DNA from: Solanum dulcamara
Taxonomy: Eukaryota; Streptophyta; Magnoliopsida; Solanales; Solanaceae
Assembly: GCF_947179165.1 (NCBI RefSeq)
Contig: NC_077237.1
Coordinates: 11,870,235 to 11,934,234 of the forward strand
Reading direction: 5' to 3'
Length of the DNA stretch: 64,000 bases
A model generated the notes under the pieces. The model was not told the DNA's origin, did no database searches, and worked only from the letters and a program-made list of their open reading frames with translations. Within the stretch, counting starts at the first letter, position 1. The number at the start of each line of letters is the position of its first letter. Made by a program: the position numbers and the translations under genes. Positions 35,024 through 46,842 of the stretch are shown piece by piece.

Positions 35024-35401
35024 TTTTATCATTCATTTTCTCTAAGTAGCATTACTTGATGAATGCTTACATACACCCACCTATGAACTCAGTGTCTATA
35101 TTGAGGTTTGCTCCACCATCATTTTAAAGACGTGTGATTTACTGAAAATATTAATGTTTGCCCCACCATCGCTGAAGGTTGCACTTGAAGTGACTGTAAT
35201 GCCATCTATATCGGGGGCCCAACTAGTGATACTGTCCGATTTTGGATCTATGCTCGGACAACCTTAAAATTTGCCATTAGGGGCTACACTTTTTTCTTAT
35301 ATATGCAATATCTCTTATATTTTTCTAAAATTTTGGTAAAGGTTACGCATACACCATTCCCTTTATGGAGTCGGCGTCCTAGATGAAGTTTTCCCCGTCA
35401 T
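35024..35401. other. Non-coding stretch before a solo LTR
   Basis: GTTTGCTCCACCATC occurs as GTTTGCCCCACCATC 50 bp later. The part around 35225-35400 (CTCGGACAACCTTAAAATT) looks like worn repeat sequence. No gene. Confidence 0.4.
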
Positions 35402-37481
35402 TGTCACGTCCCGAGAGGATACCCTAGGCGTGGCCGGCACTCCGAAACCATCTCTGGCTTCCGAGAGAACCACTTGGTCTCATTACTCATTTGTTCATCA
35501 GTGGAAGACTTAAGAATACTAATGTGGGCTTCTCACCATCAACATCAAAGGAAAAATAGATAATTCTTAGAAGAAGTAGTTTCTAAGGAGAACTACTCTG
35601 ATTACATCATCAAACTCTGTCTATGAAGCCTCTAATACTCTTAGATGGTGCCAATGACATGTCCATGGCTACCTTAAAAGAAACATAATACTCAATAATA
35701 ATAAAAGGATAGAGAGTTCCTCCGAATACAAGAAGGACTCGCCAAATAGCTGAAAAATAATAATCTTCAATGATGCGCCTGTTGAAGATCTCTAACACCT
35801 GTATCTGTATCATAAAACGATGCAGGTCGAATAACGTCAGTACGTGGAATGTACGAGTATGTAAAATGGCAGGAAGGTAAGGACAGATATCAAGAAACTC
35901 CTCTCAAGAAAACTCAGCTCAGAACTCAACATCATCTCAATATTAATATGTAATGCAAATTTAAAATAATAATAAGAAATGCTTACTCAGTTGGGAGTTT
36001 CTCTAACCGACAACCATCACTTATGAGCTAGCGATGATACAACGAAGTAATGTCGTTGCCACATCCATCCAATACCTTGCCAGGATAAAGGACATCACCA
36101 TCTTGGATCCACTCATCAAAATCCTCTTTTTGGGACTTAAGAGGCATAGCCTCCACCCTACGCTGGCTACATAGTTCTGAGGTTTGAATCAATTAAACTC
36201 TTACCCAATTCGGTGCTCAATACTACTCTCAAAATATGTGCTCATATTAATCTCATCATCTAGTCTCTTTGGACTTTAATTTAAATCATCAAACTCATCT
36301 CATTACCTCTTCATCAATCATTATACTTCAAAAACATCATTTATTCAAATTCATTTAAACTCAACTCTTTTGCTCTTTCAAAACTCAATAAAATACATAT
36401 ATAGTATTAATTCATATCACTCTTTTATCAATGAAAATATTAAAAAGCCAACATCTTTACTCAAAACATGTGTAAAAATATTCATGAACATCAAATCAAT
36501 TAGGATTCATGGGAAAGTAGCCATGAACAAAAATTCCAATAATATGAGAGATAACAATAATAATAATATTAATGCATAAATATATCTAACTCAATAGAAG
36601 AAGAATTAATTTATTTAGAATTCAAGATTTGGATAAAACTCAACTATAACTCAATTATAATGAATTTAAATATTGGGCGCATGGACGAACTCAATTCGAT
36701 GATATGAAAGCCTTACATACCTTAAATCCGAAGCTTTACTCCGAATTGGAACACTCTTGGACTCCTAGCCTTTTCTTCTCGTCGGAGCATTTTGTTTACT
36801 ATCCGGAGTATAAGAATCACTGAAATAGTATTTTTATACTACTAAAACTAAAACTATATTTGAGAATGAGTAAAGAAGTATATAGAGAGAAGAGTTGCTT
36901 AAGAAAGCTTGATGATTAAAATGAGGAAATAAGGTAGGTATTTATAGGTGTGGAGGAGGGACTTAACAATAAATAAAATTAATTACAAAGGATGATCTTA
37001 AAAATTCAATGGAGGATTTTGATGTCATGGATGATGTCATATAGTTCTAGATCTTTCTATGGTAGGTGAGATGAGATCCTTTTTAACGGAATATCCATTT
37101 TGGAAGCCGCGTTTGAACAAGATAAATTCCTTATTAGGATTTGGTGTCTTATAAGAATTGTAGATATAGAAGTCTAGTTTCCGTTAGTTCAAGAATCATC
37201 TATTTGGAGCATGCTACATCGAGATATGAATTTTATTCTACAAACACTCCATTCCGTCACAGCACTATATCTTGCAAAGATTAATTTATTTGATCTACTT
37301 AAACTCCGAATCTTAAGATATGTTCTTCATGAAAGTTGTAGGTACTAATGTTGTGGTTACTCAAAAATTTGAATCATCTAATTTAAATTAGTCTATGAAA
37401 AGTTATGCCCAAAATACAAAGACATTATTATTTTCGCCGAGAATTAAAATACCGACATACAACGTTTTAGGGGATGTTACA
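35402..37481 (-). mobile_element. Solo LTR (2080 bp), same family as 8668-10811, inverted
   Basis: TGTCACGTCCCGAGAGG at the left and GGGGATGTTACA at the right are the inverted ends of the family. It is bounded by a perfect 5-bp duplication GTCAT (35397-35401 and 37482-37486). It matches the first solo LTR along its length by eye. No internal region remains. Confidence 0.92.
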
Positions 37482-37496
37482 GTCATCATCTTATAT

Positions 37497-40400
37497 GTAA
37501 TGAACCTGAAGGTCATTTGTAGAAATTCTTGAAAAAAATTACCATTTTACCCTTTTTAATAGTTTTCCTGAGTCATGTTTGATCAGTTTGCGAAGTCGAT
37601 TTTGAAATTTTATTAAAAAGTTGTGATTCTTGGAAGTTTTTAAGTTTTGGAGACTTTTAAGTTGTTAAAAGTAGTTTTTGGTAACAACTAGAGCTACGAG
37701 TCTCCGAATGAAATTCCATCAGCTTCAGAATGTGGAATTTGGTTTAAGAGTACTATCGTTTTCAGTTTCAGAGTTGATATGTGGAGTTGAACCCTTGAGT
37801 TGGAAGTTTAAGTGAATTTAGGTTAAAGTTTGACTTTGGTCAACATTCGAAGTTCAAACGCTCAAATTTGAATTCTGCCACTTTCATCAACTTCAGAACG
37901 TGACTTTTGGGTCAGTAGGACTGTTAGCTCAAGTCTTGAGATATTTAGATGAGCTTTGAGATAGATTTGGTGTTTTGAAAGTTGAAAGCATAAGATAGTT
38001 GACCAAAGTCAACATTTGGTGATAGAAAGTTCGGAATGGAATTTCGAGAGTTCTGTTAGCTTTGGAATATGATTATTGATCTACATGGAGTGTTGGTTTG
38101 GATCCCAAAGCTTTTGGTTTGATTACGAGCCATTAGATGAGATGCGGGAAAAGTTAAGGCTAAAGTTTGACTTAAGTCAATGTTTGAGGTTTGAATTTTT
38201 GAGCTTTGATGATTTCACTAGGTCTGAATGGTAATATTTAGTTTATTTGAAGGTTTGGTTAAGTTCCTGAAGCTGTAGGATGAGTTTCATGTTATTATTT
38301 CAAAATTTAGAGATTCTTAAGTTAAAAAGAATTTGGTCAACATCAGATCAAAGTGATCTTGTTTTGGTATTTTCGTGGTTTCTTTGAGTCTGAAATATCA
38401 CTTTTAAGCTAGTAGCATATTTGGTTTGTGTTCGAGAGGTTTCGAACTTTGAGTAAATTATGCCAACTAAAAGGTTCATTATTAGTTTTAAGGATCGAAA
38501 AATTATTCCAAAATTTCAGAAAGTTTGAGCATGAATTATAAGACTGATCTGCCAATTTTGGTGCTTTTTTGCTAAGCCAAGACTAGACTTTTATCGCAAA
38601 ATATAAAATAATTATTTATCGAGTAGAAATAATATTTGACTGCGTAAACGAGCATGAAATTGAGTTTTGATTGAACGAGCAGGTCCATATCATTATTTAA
38701 GATATTTAAAAAAAGGAATCGGATCATTTTGCTACCATATGAGGAAGTTATGGCTCTTTTAGTGAAATATTAAATGGCTGGTTTCTGATGCAAAATATTG
38801 TTGTACATGTATATTAATTTCAAACTGTGTTCATTTGGTATTTTGAGCATACTGGGAGTTCTAGAGTTCAGAATGGAGTGATTCTTGTGGCTTTCTTCCC
38901 GATTTAATATGAGAGTTAGTATCCGATCCTCAGTTTGGCATTTTCTCATGATTTCTTTATTTGATTTTCTTTCTCTATCCGTAAGTTTCTTAGGAAAAAA
39001 TGGAGTTTTATCAATTTGGACTTCGTTTTTGATGAAAAAGGTCTATTTAGGATTCGTATTTTATGGGTAAATTGATTTTGACATTAACTTGTTGATTCTT
39101 CAATTATTTTCATTATATTAACCGCGTATCGTTTGGAGTAAAATTTGATAAATTGAGGATTTCAAGGTCGATTTGAACTCCATTTTTTAATAAAAAATCA
39201 CATTTTAACTTTACTAAGCATGGTAAGATATTTTTCAAGAAATATTTTAAATTTTAGCCGGGGTTTTGAATTCGGGTATTGGGGATTTCCCTAAGAATAT
39301 AGATTTTAATAAATTGATGATTATGGACTGATTACAACTTCATTTCCAAAATGATTTTCACTAATAAATTCCAAATACCTTGAGGAGCATTTTCTGTAAA
39401 AAAAAATTAATTTACCCTTTGTTTTAGAAATTGGGATTTTGAGTTGATTTCAACTCGAATTTCAAAATTGATGATTTAGGTGTCATTATGTTCGTATTCT
39501 TATTGAAAATTTATATTTGAATAGATTTTGTTGATTCAGATACTCGGCGAAAGGGGAAGACCACAGTCTCAGAGTAGTTGTTGCTTAAATTGAGGCAAGT
39601 GAATGTCTAAATCATCGTTAAATCTTGTAGGATCTTGTGTTTCTTGTTATGTGTGTTGGGGAGTAATAAGAATCGGTTCAGGTTACATGTTCGCTTTGAT
39701 TTATCTTAATAATAATGAAAAAGGTAATAAAATGACAATTTGATGACTTATATCAATGTGATTGGTGTGATGATGATCTTGATATATTAGTGGAAGTGTG
39801 ACATGATTATCTTGATATAAATTGCATGTTGTTATGGTAATAATCATATTCTCGTATTTGTGTGAACATTGCTTATTTGCATTAGTTGTGAAACACTGTG
39901 ATGAGATTTGATTGATGATTATGCCAAAGGAAAATGGTTCCGATAATGCCGAAGGGAAATGATTCCGACGATTGATGATTAAGCAGAAGGAAAATGGTTC
40001 CGGCAATGCTAAAGAAAAGTGGTTTGGGCGATTGATGATTATGCCGAAGAGAAATGATTTCGGCAAATACATGAACCATGTGAGGCCCCCCATGGGTTCC
40101 AGCCTGCTAGTCAGTGGATGTGTATCATTAGAAAAAACATGCATCACTATACTTGACATCTCATTGCATTGCATTAATTGCAGATCGTTTCCCATTTGTG
40201 AACTTGTGTAAACCCCTTGGTCTTTCTGTGATTGATATACTTGATTTTAATATGATCTAGTTGGAGATGTTGTTGAGCTATTAGCGACTTGAGTGCTACA
40301 TGATGTATGAACTGTTAGGTTGGATTGATATCAATGCAGGTTGTAGTTGAGGAGGTTCAGTTGGGATGACAGGAGTACTTGTATTCTATTTAACTTTGCT

Positions 40401-40560
40401 TAGTGTTTAGTAGTCCGTTTGTTGAGGACCGTGTTGTTTGGTACTCATTCCTTACTTTTACACTTGTGTAGGTAGTGAGCCCGGACCAGTATGATTCCTT
40501 CCTATTCCTACCCATATCCGAGGCTATTATTTGGAGTTATTGTGGTAGATATTTCTAAAA
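37497..40560 (+). mobile_element. Gypsy-type LTR, truncated at its 3' end
   Basis: It begins TGTAATGAACCTGAAGG, as do the relatives at 42286 (TGTAATGATCCTGAAG) and, inverted, 52578-55199. It shares TGAGTCATGTTTGATCAG, CATGGGTTCC-AGCCTGCTAGTC and TTGTGTAGGT-GTGAGCCC with them. The expected ...GACA end is missing: similarity stops near 40560. Its centre (37900-38700) has diverged strongly. Frames at 39701-40211 are products of its internal repeats. Confidence 0.78.
39910..40065. repeat. 60-bp tandem repeat inside the LTR
   Basis: Two and a half copies of GATTGATGATTATGCCGAAGG...ATTCCGGC. Only about one copy is present in the LTR at 44560-44640. Confidence 0.8.
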
Positions 40561-40689
40561 CTTGTTTTTTTATATACCCAACATCTCTTCAGCAAAATGT
40601 TGATGTAGAATTTGTCCTGTCACAATTGCATTGGGCCCCATCACCCTAGTCCAAAAAAAAAGACAAAATTCAAATTTATTTTACTAGAA

Positions 40690-41054
40690 TGTTAGAAATA
40701 ATATATAGAACTTGAAAAAAAAGAAAACTTTTTTCTTTCGAATAATAATAATATATTGGGGGAATAACTTTTCCGATTTCCTTTCCATGTTGAGGACCAT
40801 GTTGTCTAGATTGTGCTGCTTAAGATTCCAGGTGGATAAGCCAAATCATGTCCTTTTGGTGTTAATTGTAATGATCCAAAATGCTTTGGATATTTTTACT
40901 CATAAACTTTTCTCACACCCCACACTCACCTTTAATGCCTTATATATATAGCTTCATTCAAGTTCAGATTTCTCAAAACATATCTTCCTTGAATCATCAA
41001 GAAAACACTAGCAAATTAACCATTACAACTTATTTTTTCTTCAACTTCTTGAAT
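40690..41054 (+). promoter_or_regulatory. Promoter and 5' UTR of glutaredoxin copy A
   Basis: It aligns with 51357-51725 upstream of the second copy. It includes AATAATATATAGAACT near 40692, the conserved box at 40811-40853 (TTGTGCTGCTTAAGATTCCA, GGTGGATAAGCCAAATCATG), and a TATA box at 40941-40950 about 115 bp before the ATG. The gypsy LTR ends 130 bp upstream, so little native promoter may remain beyond this. Confidence 0.7.
40811..40853 (+). promoter_or_regulatory. Conserved promoter box, copy A
   Basis: It is essentially identical at 51461-51503, and its core (TTGTGCTGCTT, CCAGGT, AGCCAAATCATG) persists at 62096-62142 where the gene is lost. It contains GGATAA (I-box type). This suggests a selected regulatory site. 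Confidence 0.55.
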
Positions 41055-41366
41055 ATGGAAAGAGTGATGAAGTTGGGAGCAGAAAGTCCGGTGGTGATTT
41101 TCACCAAGAGTAGTTGTTGCATATCTCACAGCATCGAAACCTTAATTCGTAGTTTTGGCGCAAATCCTACAATTTATGAACTTGATGAACTTCCAAATGG
41201 GATGGAATTGGAGAAAGCATTGGTTGAATTAGGGTGTAAGCCCAGTGTGCCAGCAGTGTTCATTGGGAAAGAATTAGTTGGTGGTTCTAATGAGATAATG
41301 AGTCTTAATTTGAGGGGCAATAAGCTCAAGCAATTGCTTATAAGGGCTAATGCAATTTGGGTATAA
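41055..41366 (+). CDS. CC-type (class III) monothiol glutaredoxin, copy A
   Basis: 103 residues, intronless, the normal size of plant CC-type glutaredoxins. It starts at MERVMKLG, which is where family members start; the frame is open upstream but carries no family sequence there. The active site is C21-C22-I23-S24 in FTKSSCCISHS, the CCxS form with one resolving Cys missing. KPSVPAVFIG (62-71) supplies the glutathione-binding SVP (TVP equivalent), and GG at 76-77 follows. The C-terminus LKQLL (91-95) and AIWV resembles the L-x-x-L-L and ALWL motifs that in this class recruit TOPLESS and act with TGA bZIP factors. Known roles in the family are nitrate, cytokinin, stress and developmental signalling. 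It is cytosolic/nuclear, as no targeting peptide is visible. It differs from copy B at T39I and L52M. Confidence 0.95.
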   Translation: MERVMKLGAESPVVIFTKSSCCISHSIETLIRSFGANPTIYELDELPNGMELEKALVELGCKPSVPAVFIGKELVGGSNEIMSLNLRGNKLKQLLIRANAIWV

Positions 41367-41530
41367 AACTATATGTACCTTCTTTTCTATATGTGAGTTT
41401 AGAAAAATTGATAGCTAAGCCAGTTATTGAATATTTAATCTATTGGTAGTTGTTGCTCTTCTCTTTTCTCCCATTTAATTTATACTTAATGTATTTTTAC
41501 ACTGATTTTCAGTAATAATATTAGCATCTT
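41367..41530 (+). other. Presumed 3' UTR of glutaredoxin copy A
   Basis: It aligns with 52038-52205 (AACTATATGT-CCTTC, GAGTTTAGAAAAATTGATAGCTA). AT-rich, with several AATAAT-type signals. Confidence 0.6.
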
Positions 41531-41864
41531 TTCTTGTTATATATACTAACTATATCTACTTTGTGCTCAGTAATTTCTTTAGTCTCTTGGCTAAAAGGCC
41601 ATTTTCAAAATTTAATTCGACAAATAGACACAAGTCTTGCAAAATTAATGGAATAAATACATTTTATGATGTCATTATTTGAAGTACAAAAGTTGCCAAT
41701 CCTAGCATCAAAGTCTTAAATAATACAAAATAATCCCTATTACCAAAGTCTTCAAAGAATAACAAATAAACCCTAGCTATCAAATCAGCAATACATTTTT
41801 CTATTCTCATACTTTTTGGGTTCAATAGTTTCACGAAATTTATTCCAGTATCTATTGGTAGGGG
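41531..41864. other. AT-rich spacer
   Basis: No gene or clear repeat recognised. Confidence 0.4.
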
Positions 41865-42110
41865 TGTACATGAATCGCGTTGGTTTGGATTTTTAAATTA
41901 TCAAATCAAATTATTTTTATCAGATTTTTAAATTTATAAATCAAACCAAATTAATGAAAGTTGAATTTTTTAATCTCAGTTTTTTATGGGTTTTTCAATT
42001 TTCTCGGATTTTTGAATTTTTTTTACTGATAAAGTCTTCATACAAATATATAATTAATTTGTGCTTCAAACATTTATTTAGTTCTATCAAGATACAACTA
42101 TCTACGTTAT
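41865..42110. repeat. Dispersed repeat, relative of 20437-20640
   Basis: GGGGTGTACATGAATCG, CAAATCAAATTATTT, TTTAAATTTATAAATCAAACC and TCTCGGATTTTTGAATTT in the same order as the other copy. No coding. Confidence 0.65.
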
Positions 42111-42229
42111 TTCTTAAGAAAATAACACAAAATATGAGATGAGTGATGATACTAAAATATTCAACAAAATCTAATAATGAAATAGCATAAAATAAATATT
42201 GCTTGATATCTCCAGTCTTTTTAGGCTTC

Positions 42230-42285
42230 AGGTACTTTCTTTTACTTTATGTTCGAGGACGGACATAATTTTTAGTGGTGGATGA
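42230..42285 (+). mobile_element. Last bases of a gypsy internal region with polypurine-like tract
   Basis: ATGTTCGAGGACGGACATAA followed by AGTGGTGG just before the LTR is the typical 3' end of plant gypsy internal DNA. It shows that the LTR to the right is a 3' LTR of a 5'-truncated element rather than a solo LTR. The rest of the element is missing. Confidence 0.6.
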
Positions 42286-45200
42286 TGTAATGATCCTGAA
42301 GTTCAATTTTGGAAATTTTTACAAAATGACTATTTTACCCCTTCCGATAGTTGCCCCGAGTCATGTTCGATCAGTGTTTGGTGTTAATTTTGGAAATTCC
42401 TTGGAAAGTCTGGATTTTTGCTAGCATTTGGCCCCAAGTTCGCAAATATTCTTGGCAAGTAATTTTTGGGTGAGGTTTTGGTGAAGTTTCACCATGCGTT
42501 TGGCCACAAGTTTTCCCAAGAATATTTGACAGTTTCAAAAAATATTATTTTATACCCGTAAGTGTTAAAAATTATGAAAAATGCCCATAAGTTTGTGTTA
42601 TCATTTTATAATGAATATATTTCGTTAAAAAAAACTTTATAACATAATTGATAACAATCTACAATAACAAAATAACAATATGGGCAAGAGCAATACATTA
42701 ATTGAATTAAAAACAAATTGTTCTTTTTTCCCAATTTTGTCGCTCAAACTATTCTTTTCCGGAGAAGGTAATAATAAACTATTCTTTTATAAAATATTTC
42801 CACATTCTACGAGTGATCTCTTTCCGATTATAAATGATGGGTGTTTTTATAAAATATAAAGTTTGGGATAATTTTTAAATTTTTAAAACTTCCCAAGTTC
42901 TTAAAAATTCTAGAACTTGGAAACTTCGGATATTTGCCAAGTAATGGCAAATTATATAGCCAAACACTAGTTCCCAAGTTTTTTTCAAGTTTTTTCCAAA
43001 AACTAATTGGGGCCAAACGGTATTGAAAGTTTTTGAGTTTTGGAAGGCTTAAGTTGTTCAAAAGTGAAATTTGGTACCAACTAGAGCATTATATGGCCAA
43101 ACACTAGTTCCCAAGTTTTTTTCAAGTTTTTTCCAAAAACTAATTGGGGCCAAACGACTTGAAAGTTGTTGAGTTTTGGAAGGCTTAAGTTGTTCAAAAG
43201 TGATATTTGGTACCAACTAGAGCTATCAGTTTCGAAATAGAATTTTATTAGTTCCAGAATGTGGAATTTGTCTAGGAGCATCGTCGTTTATGAAATTGGA
43301 GTTGTTTCAGGGATTTGAGTTTTTAAGTTGGAAGTTGAGGTTATTTTAGACCAAGGTTGGACTTTGCTCAACAATCGGAGTTCGCATTAGATTTTTGACG
43401 ATTCCGTTGGATTCAGGAGGTGCTTTTAGGCTTAGGAAGGATTTCTATATATTTTTCAAAAGCTTTGAAGGCATTTTGGTCTTTTTGAGTCTTAAACTAG
43501 TTTAGTTGCGACTAAATGGATTTTGGGTCAAAGAGAGCTCAAATTCAAATTCTGACAATTTCATTTAGTCCAAAACGTCGAAGTTAGTGCGATAGCATAT
43601 ATGGTTTGTGTGTATGGAATTCCGAATCAATCTCGAGGATCCATTCAACGACTTTTGTGTTTGAAGTGTTTGGTGTGTTTTCAGTTGCTGGTGCAGGTCG
43701 CCTTGTTCTTCGCGACCGCGAGACCTTATCTCGCAGTTGCGTAGGTGTTAGGTTTTGTGCTTCACATTCGCATGGAGGGTTCTGCGATCGCGAAGGGTGA
43801 GCTATGGGTGAGTCGTGATTGCATAGGTCCATGTCACGATCGCGAGGGTCAAATTGAATGAGTTGACTCTGCAACTCATAGCGATCGCGTGGCTGGGTGT
43901 CGCGATTGTGATGAGCAAGTTGTGCTTGAGCAATGTTCTTCCCAAAAGTCAAAAATTAGCCATTTTCACCATTTTTGAGTTTTGGGATCTCGGTAGAGGC
44001 AATTTCTTAAGTATTTTTTGAGGCAAATCGATTAGGTAAGTTATTTTTATCTATAATCTTCATTAGTCACCGATTATCTCTTGATTTTGGGCTTTAATTC
44101 ATGATTTTGAACTCTAAATTTTGGGATTTTTTTCAAGAACCTAAGTTTTTCCTAAATTGTTGATTTAGAGTTGATTTTAATCTCATTTTCGAAATGATTT
44201 TTCATTAATAGGTTCCTTATGTCGTGAAAAATGTTTTCATACAAAAAAATTTAGATTTACCCCTTTGTCTCCAGAATTGAGTTTTTGGGTCGATTGTGGC
44301 CCGGTTTCTAAAATTAATAATTTGGATGTCGTTGTGCTCGAATTCTTATTGAAAATTCATATTTAACTAGATTTTATTGATTCAGAGAGTCGATTTGATG
44401 ATTTATATTGATGAGATCGATGTGATGAGGACTTTGACATATCGTGGACATGTGAAATGATTATATTGATATGAAATATGGATTATTGTTGATATCATCC
44501 TATTCTTGTGATTTGTATGAACATTGATTATTTGCATTGGTTCTGATATACTGTGATGGAACTGAATTGATGTGATGCTGAAGGAAAATGATTCCGTTAA
44601 TTGATGTTTATGCCGAAGGAAAATAGTTTCGGTGGATACATGGACCATGTGAGTGCCCCATGGGTTCCGTCCTGCTAGTCAACGGATGTATATCATTAGG
44701 ATAGACATGCATCACCATACGTGACATTTCATTGCACATCTTTTGCTATTTCTGGATTGTATTTACCCCTTGTTGTATTCGTGGTTGATTTTGTTGTTTT
44801 GAGGTGATTTGACAGATACTCATTGAGCTATTATTGATTGTGAGATATGTATGATATTAGAACTGTTAGTTTGAGCTGATTTTGATGCAGGTTGTAGCTT
44901 GAGGAGGTGTGGTTGGGATGACAAGAGTACTTGTATTCTATTTAGCTTTGCCTAGTTTTAGTTGTCCGCTTGCTGGGTACCTTGTTATTGGTATTCACTC
45001 CTTGTTTCTATACTTGTGTAGGTTGTGAGCCTCGGCCTTCGTGACTTCGTGTAGGTTGTGAGCCCCGGCCTTTGTGACTTCTAGCTTTTCTTCCTTATCC
45101 AAGGATACTAGTTCGAGTTGTTAAGGTAGTTGTTGCATCGATCCAGTGGACACCTCTTACTCTTTTTGTTATGTTTTAATCCTATTCTAGAGACAAAGAC

Positions 45201-45414
45201 ATTGTGACTATAGTTCTTTTTTTTCTTTATTACATTAGCGGCTTGTACACGTGACAACCAGTCTTGGGGGACTTTGAGATTATCTATCTGTTTTTCGCTT
45301 AAATTATGTATCGTATTGTCTCTTTCTTCTGCATTTACTTTCTATTGGATTTTAGGCTGACTCGTCTCGGTGGGTTGAGATGAGCGTCATCACACCTAGA
45401 TTCAGATCATGACA
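42286..45414 (+). mobile_element. Gypsy-type 3' LTR (3.1 kb with internal insertions)
   Basis: It starts TGTAATGATCC and ends GATCATGACA. The flanks GATGA and ATAAT do not match, in agreement with truncation. At 42400-43020 a foldback/MITE with TTTGGCCCCAA ends has inserted, followed by the 137-bp duplication at 42951-43223. The 43690-43910 part is unusually rich in CG (TCGCGACCGCGAG and similar). Frames at 43584-43952 and 44403-44648 are LTR sequence. The end near 45030 repeats GTGTAGGTTGTGAGCC twice. Confidence 0.75.
42951..43223. repeat. Tandem duplication, 137-bp period
   Basis: ATTATATAGCCAAACACTAG...ACCAACTAGAGC occurs twice back to back with very few differences. The unit spans the MITE end and adjoining LTR sequence, so it formed after the MITE inserted. 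Confidence 0.9.
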
Positions 45415-46094
45415 ATAATTTAAAAGTACTAAGTCATGTTAAAATAAGTCTAATAAGTATTAATTATATGGCTAAATATTTAAAATAAAATAAAATTAGA
45501 TTAAGCATTTTAATTGTCTAAATCAATATAAAATTAAATAATTAATATTTAATATTATTGTCAATCTTAATGTTGAATTGAATTATTTTTTGAGAAAATT
45601 TAATAAATAACGTATTTAAGAGTTGTCATTACTAGTCATAACAAGACTTTATAGTTTTCAATAAATAAATTTTAATCTCATTAGTAAATCATTTCGGCTT
45701 TCCATAAATAAAGAGTTTTAAAATTGACCGGGGATATCATTCCCCTAATTTTCTCCCAATTAGTTGGTATTCATTCCATAAATTTTCCCTACATTTTTGC
45801 CTCCTCATATTCTCTCCTTTGAAAATTTGTGAATCATATTATACATTCCTCATTCTTTCTCTTATTTTTTCAAAACTCTATCAAGTAAATCAATTTGTAT
45901 TTATCATATTTTATACACAAATCATACACCAAAATATGTTTGTATAAAATTTGATTAAATCTTTTTACGTAAGCCAGTTTGTATACAATATTTTGTACAC
46001 AACTTATCTACTAATAGATCTTTGTAAACCAATTTGTATACTATATTATATATCCATCCACACACACAGAGAAGGTATAAAAATGATTAAGTAA

Positions 46095-46158
<64 letters not shown>

Positions 46159-46634
46159 TTCATACACTAATATATTTTGTATATAACATCGTATAAAAAA
46201 TAAGTAAATTAATTTGCATTCCATATTATATAATGATTTCCTACAATACATAGTTGAACAAAATCAATTTTCATAAACATTAATACACATGTTAGTACTA
46301 AATAATCTTTTATTATTATTCTTTACATGATTTTTATGCAAATTCATACGCACATTTCAACTTGATAGAGAATTGGGCGAGATTGGATTAGAGAAAATCA
46401 CACTTCAATCCATTCCTAATTTCCTAACAATTTTTTTGATTAAAACTCTAAAATTTCAACTCAAGATTCAGAATTGTTATTAATGACGTTTTATATATCC
46501 GAAAATTCTTAAACATTGTAATGGCGATGTTAGATGATTTATCCATCTTCTTTGTTTTTGATGTTGTGCTAACAATGGCTAAAAGTGAACGCAAGTGAAT
46601 GAAATCGTGACTTGAAGGGCGTCTGGGGAAATTA
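45415..46634. other. AT-rich spacer with (AT)n tract
   Basis: No gene recognised. TTTGTATACAATATTTTGTACAC-like words recur at 45940-46030. The tract at 46099-46156 is listed separately. Confidence 0.5.
46099..46156. repeat. (AT)n microsatellite
   Basis: About 55 bp of uninterrupted AT dinucleotides flanked by inverted AATTAATAT / ATATTAATT. Confidence 0.95.
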
Positions 46635-46842
46635 CAGCAAAATCTCACAAAATTAATATAGATGGGATCATAAAATATTATTATTTTATAGAGTCATTAT
46701 TTAATCGATAAATTAATATTTATTAATTTAAAGAGTGTTTTGAGATTCAATGAAGGTTAATTTTGATATACAAGACATAGAGACGAAATTGGAATCCATA
46801 ACAAAAACGTCATTTTTTTAATGAACCCACTTGTGAAAACGT

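Noticed and set aside
39701..40211. Frames of 79-164 codons on both strands
   Set aside because: Produced by the 60-bp tandem repeat in a gypsy LTR; no family pattern.
43584..43952. 122-codon minus-strand frame and 64-codon plus-strand frame
   Set aside because: They lie within the CG-rich part of the gypsy LTR, and the inverted LTR copy does not preserve them.
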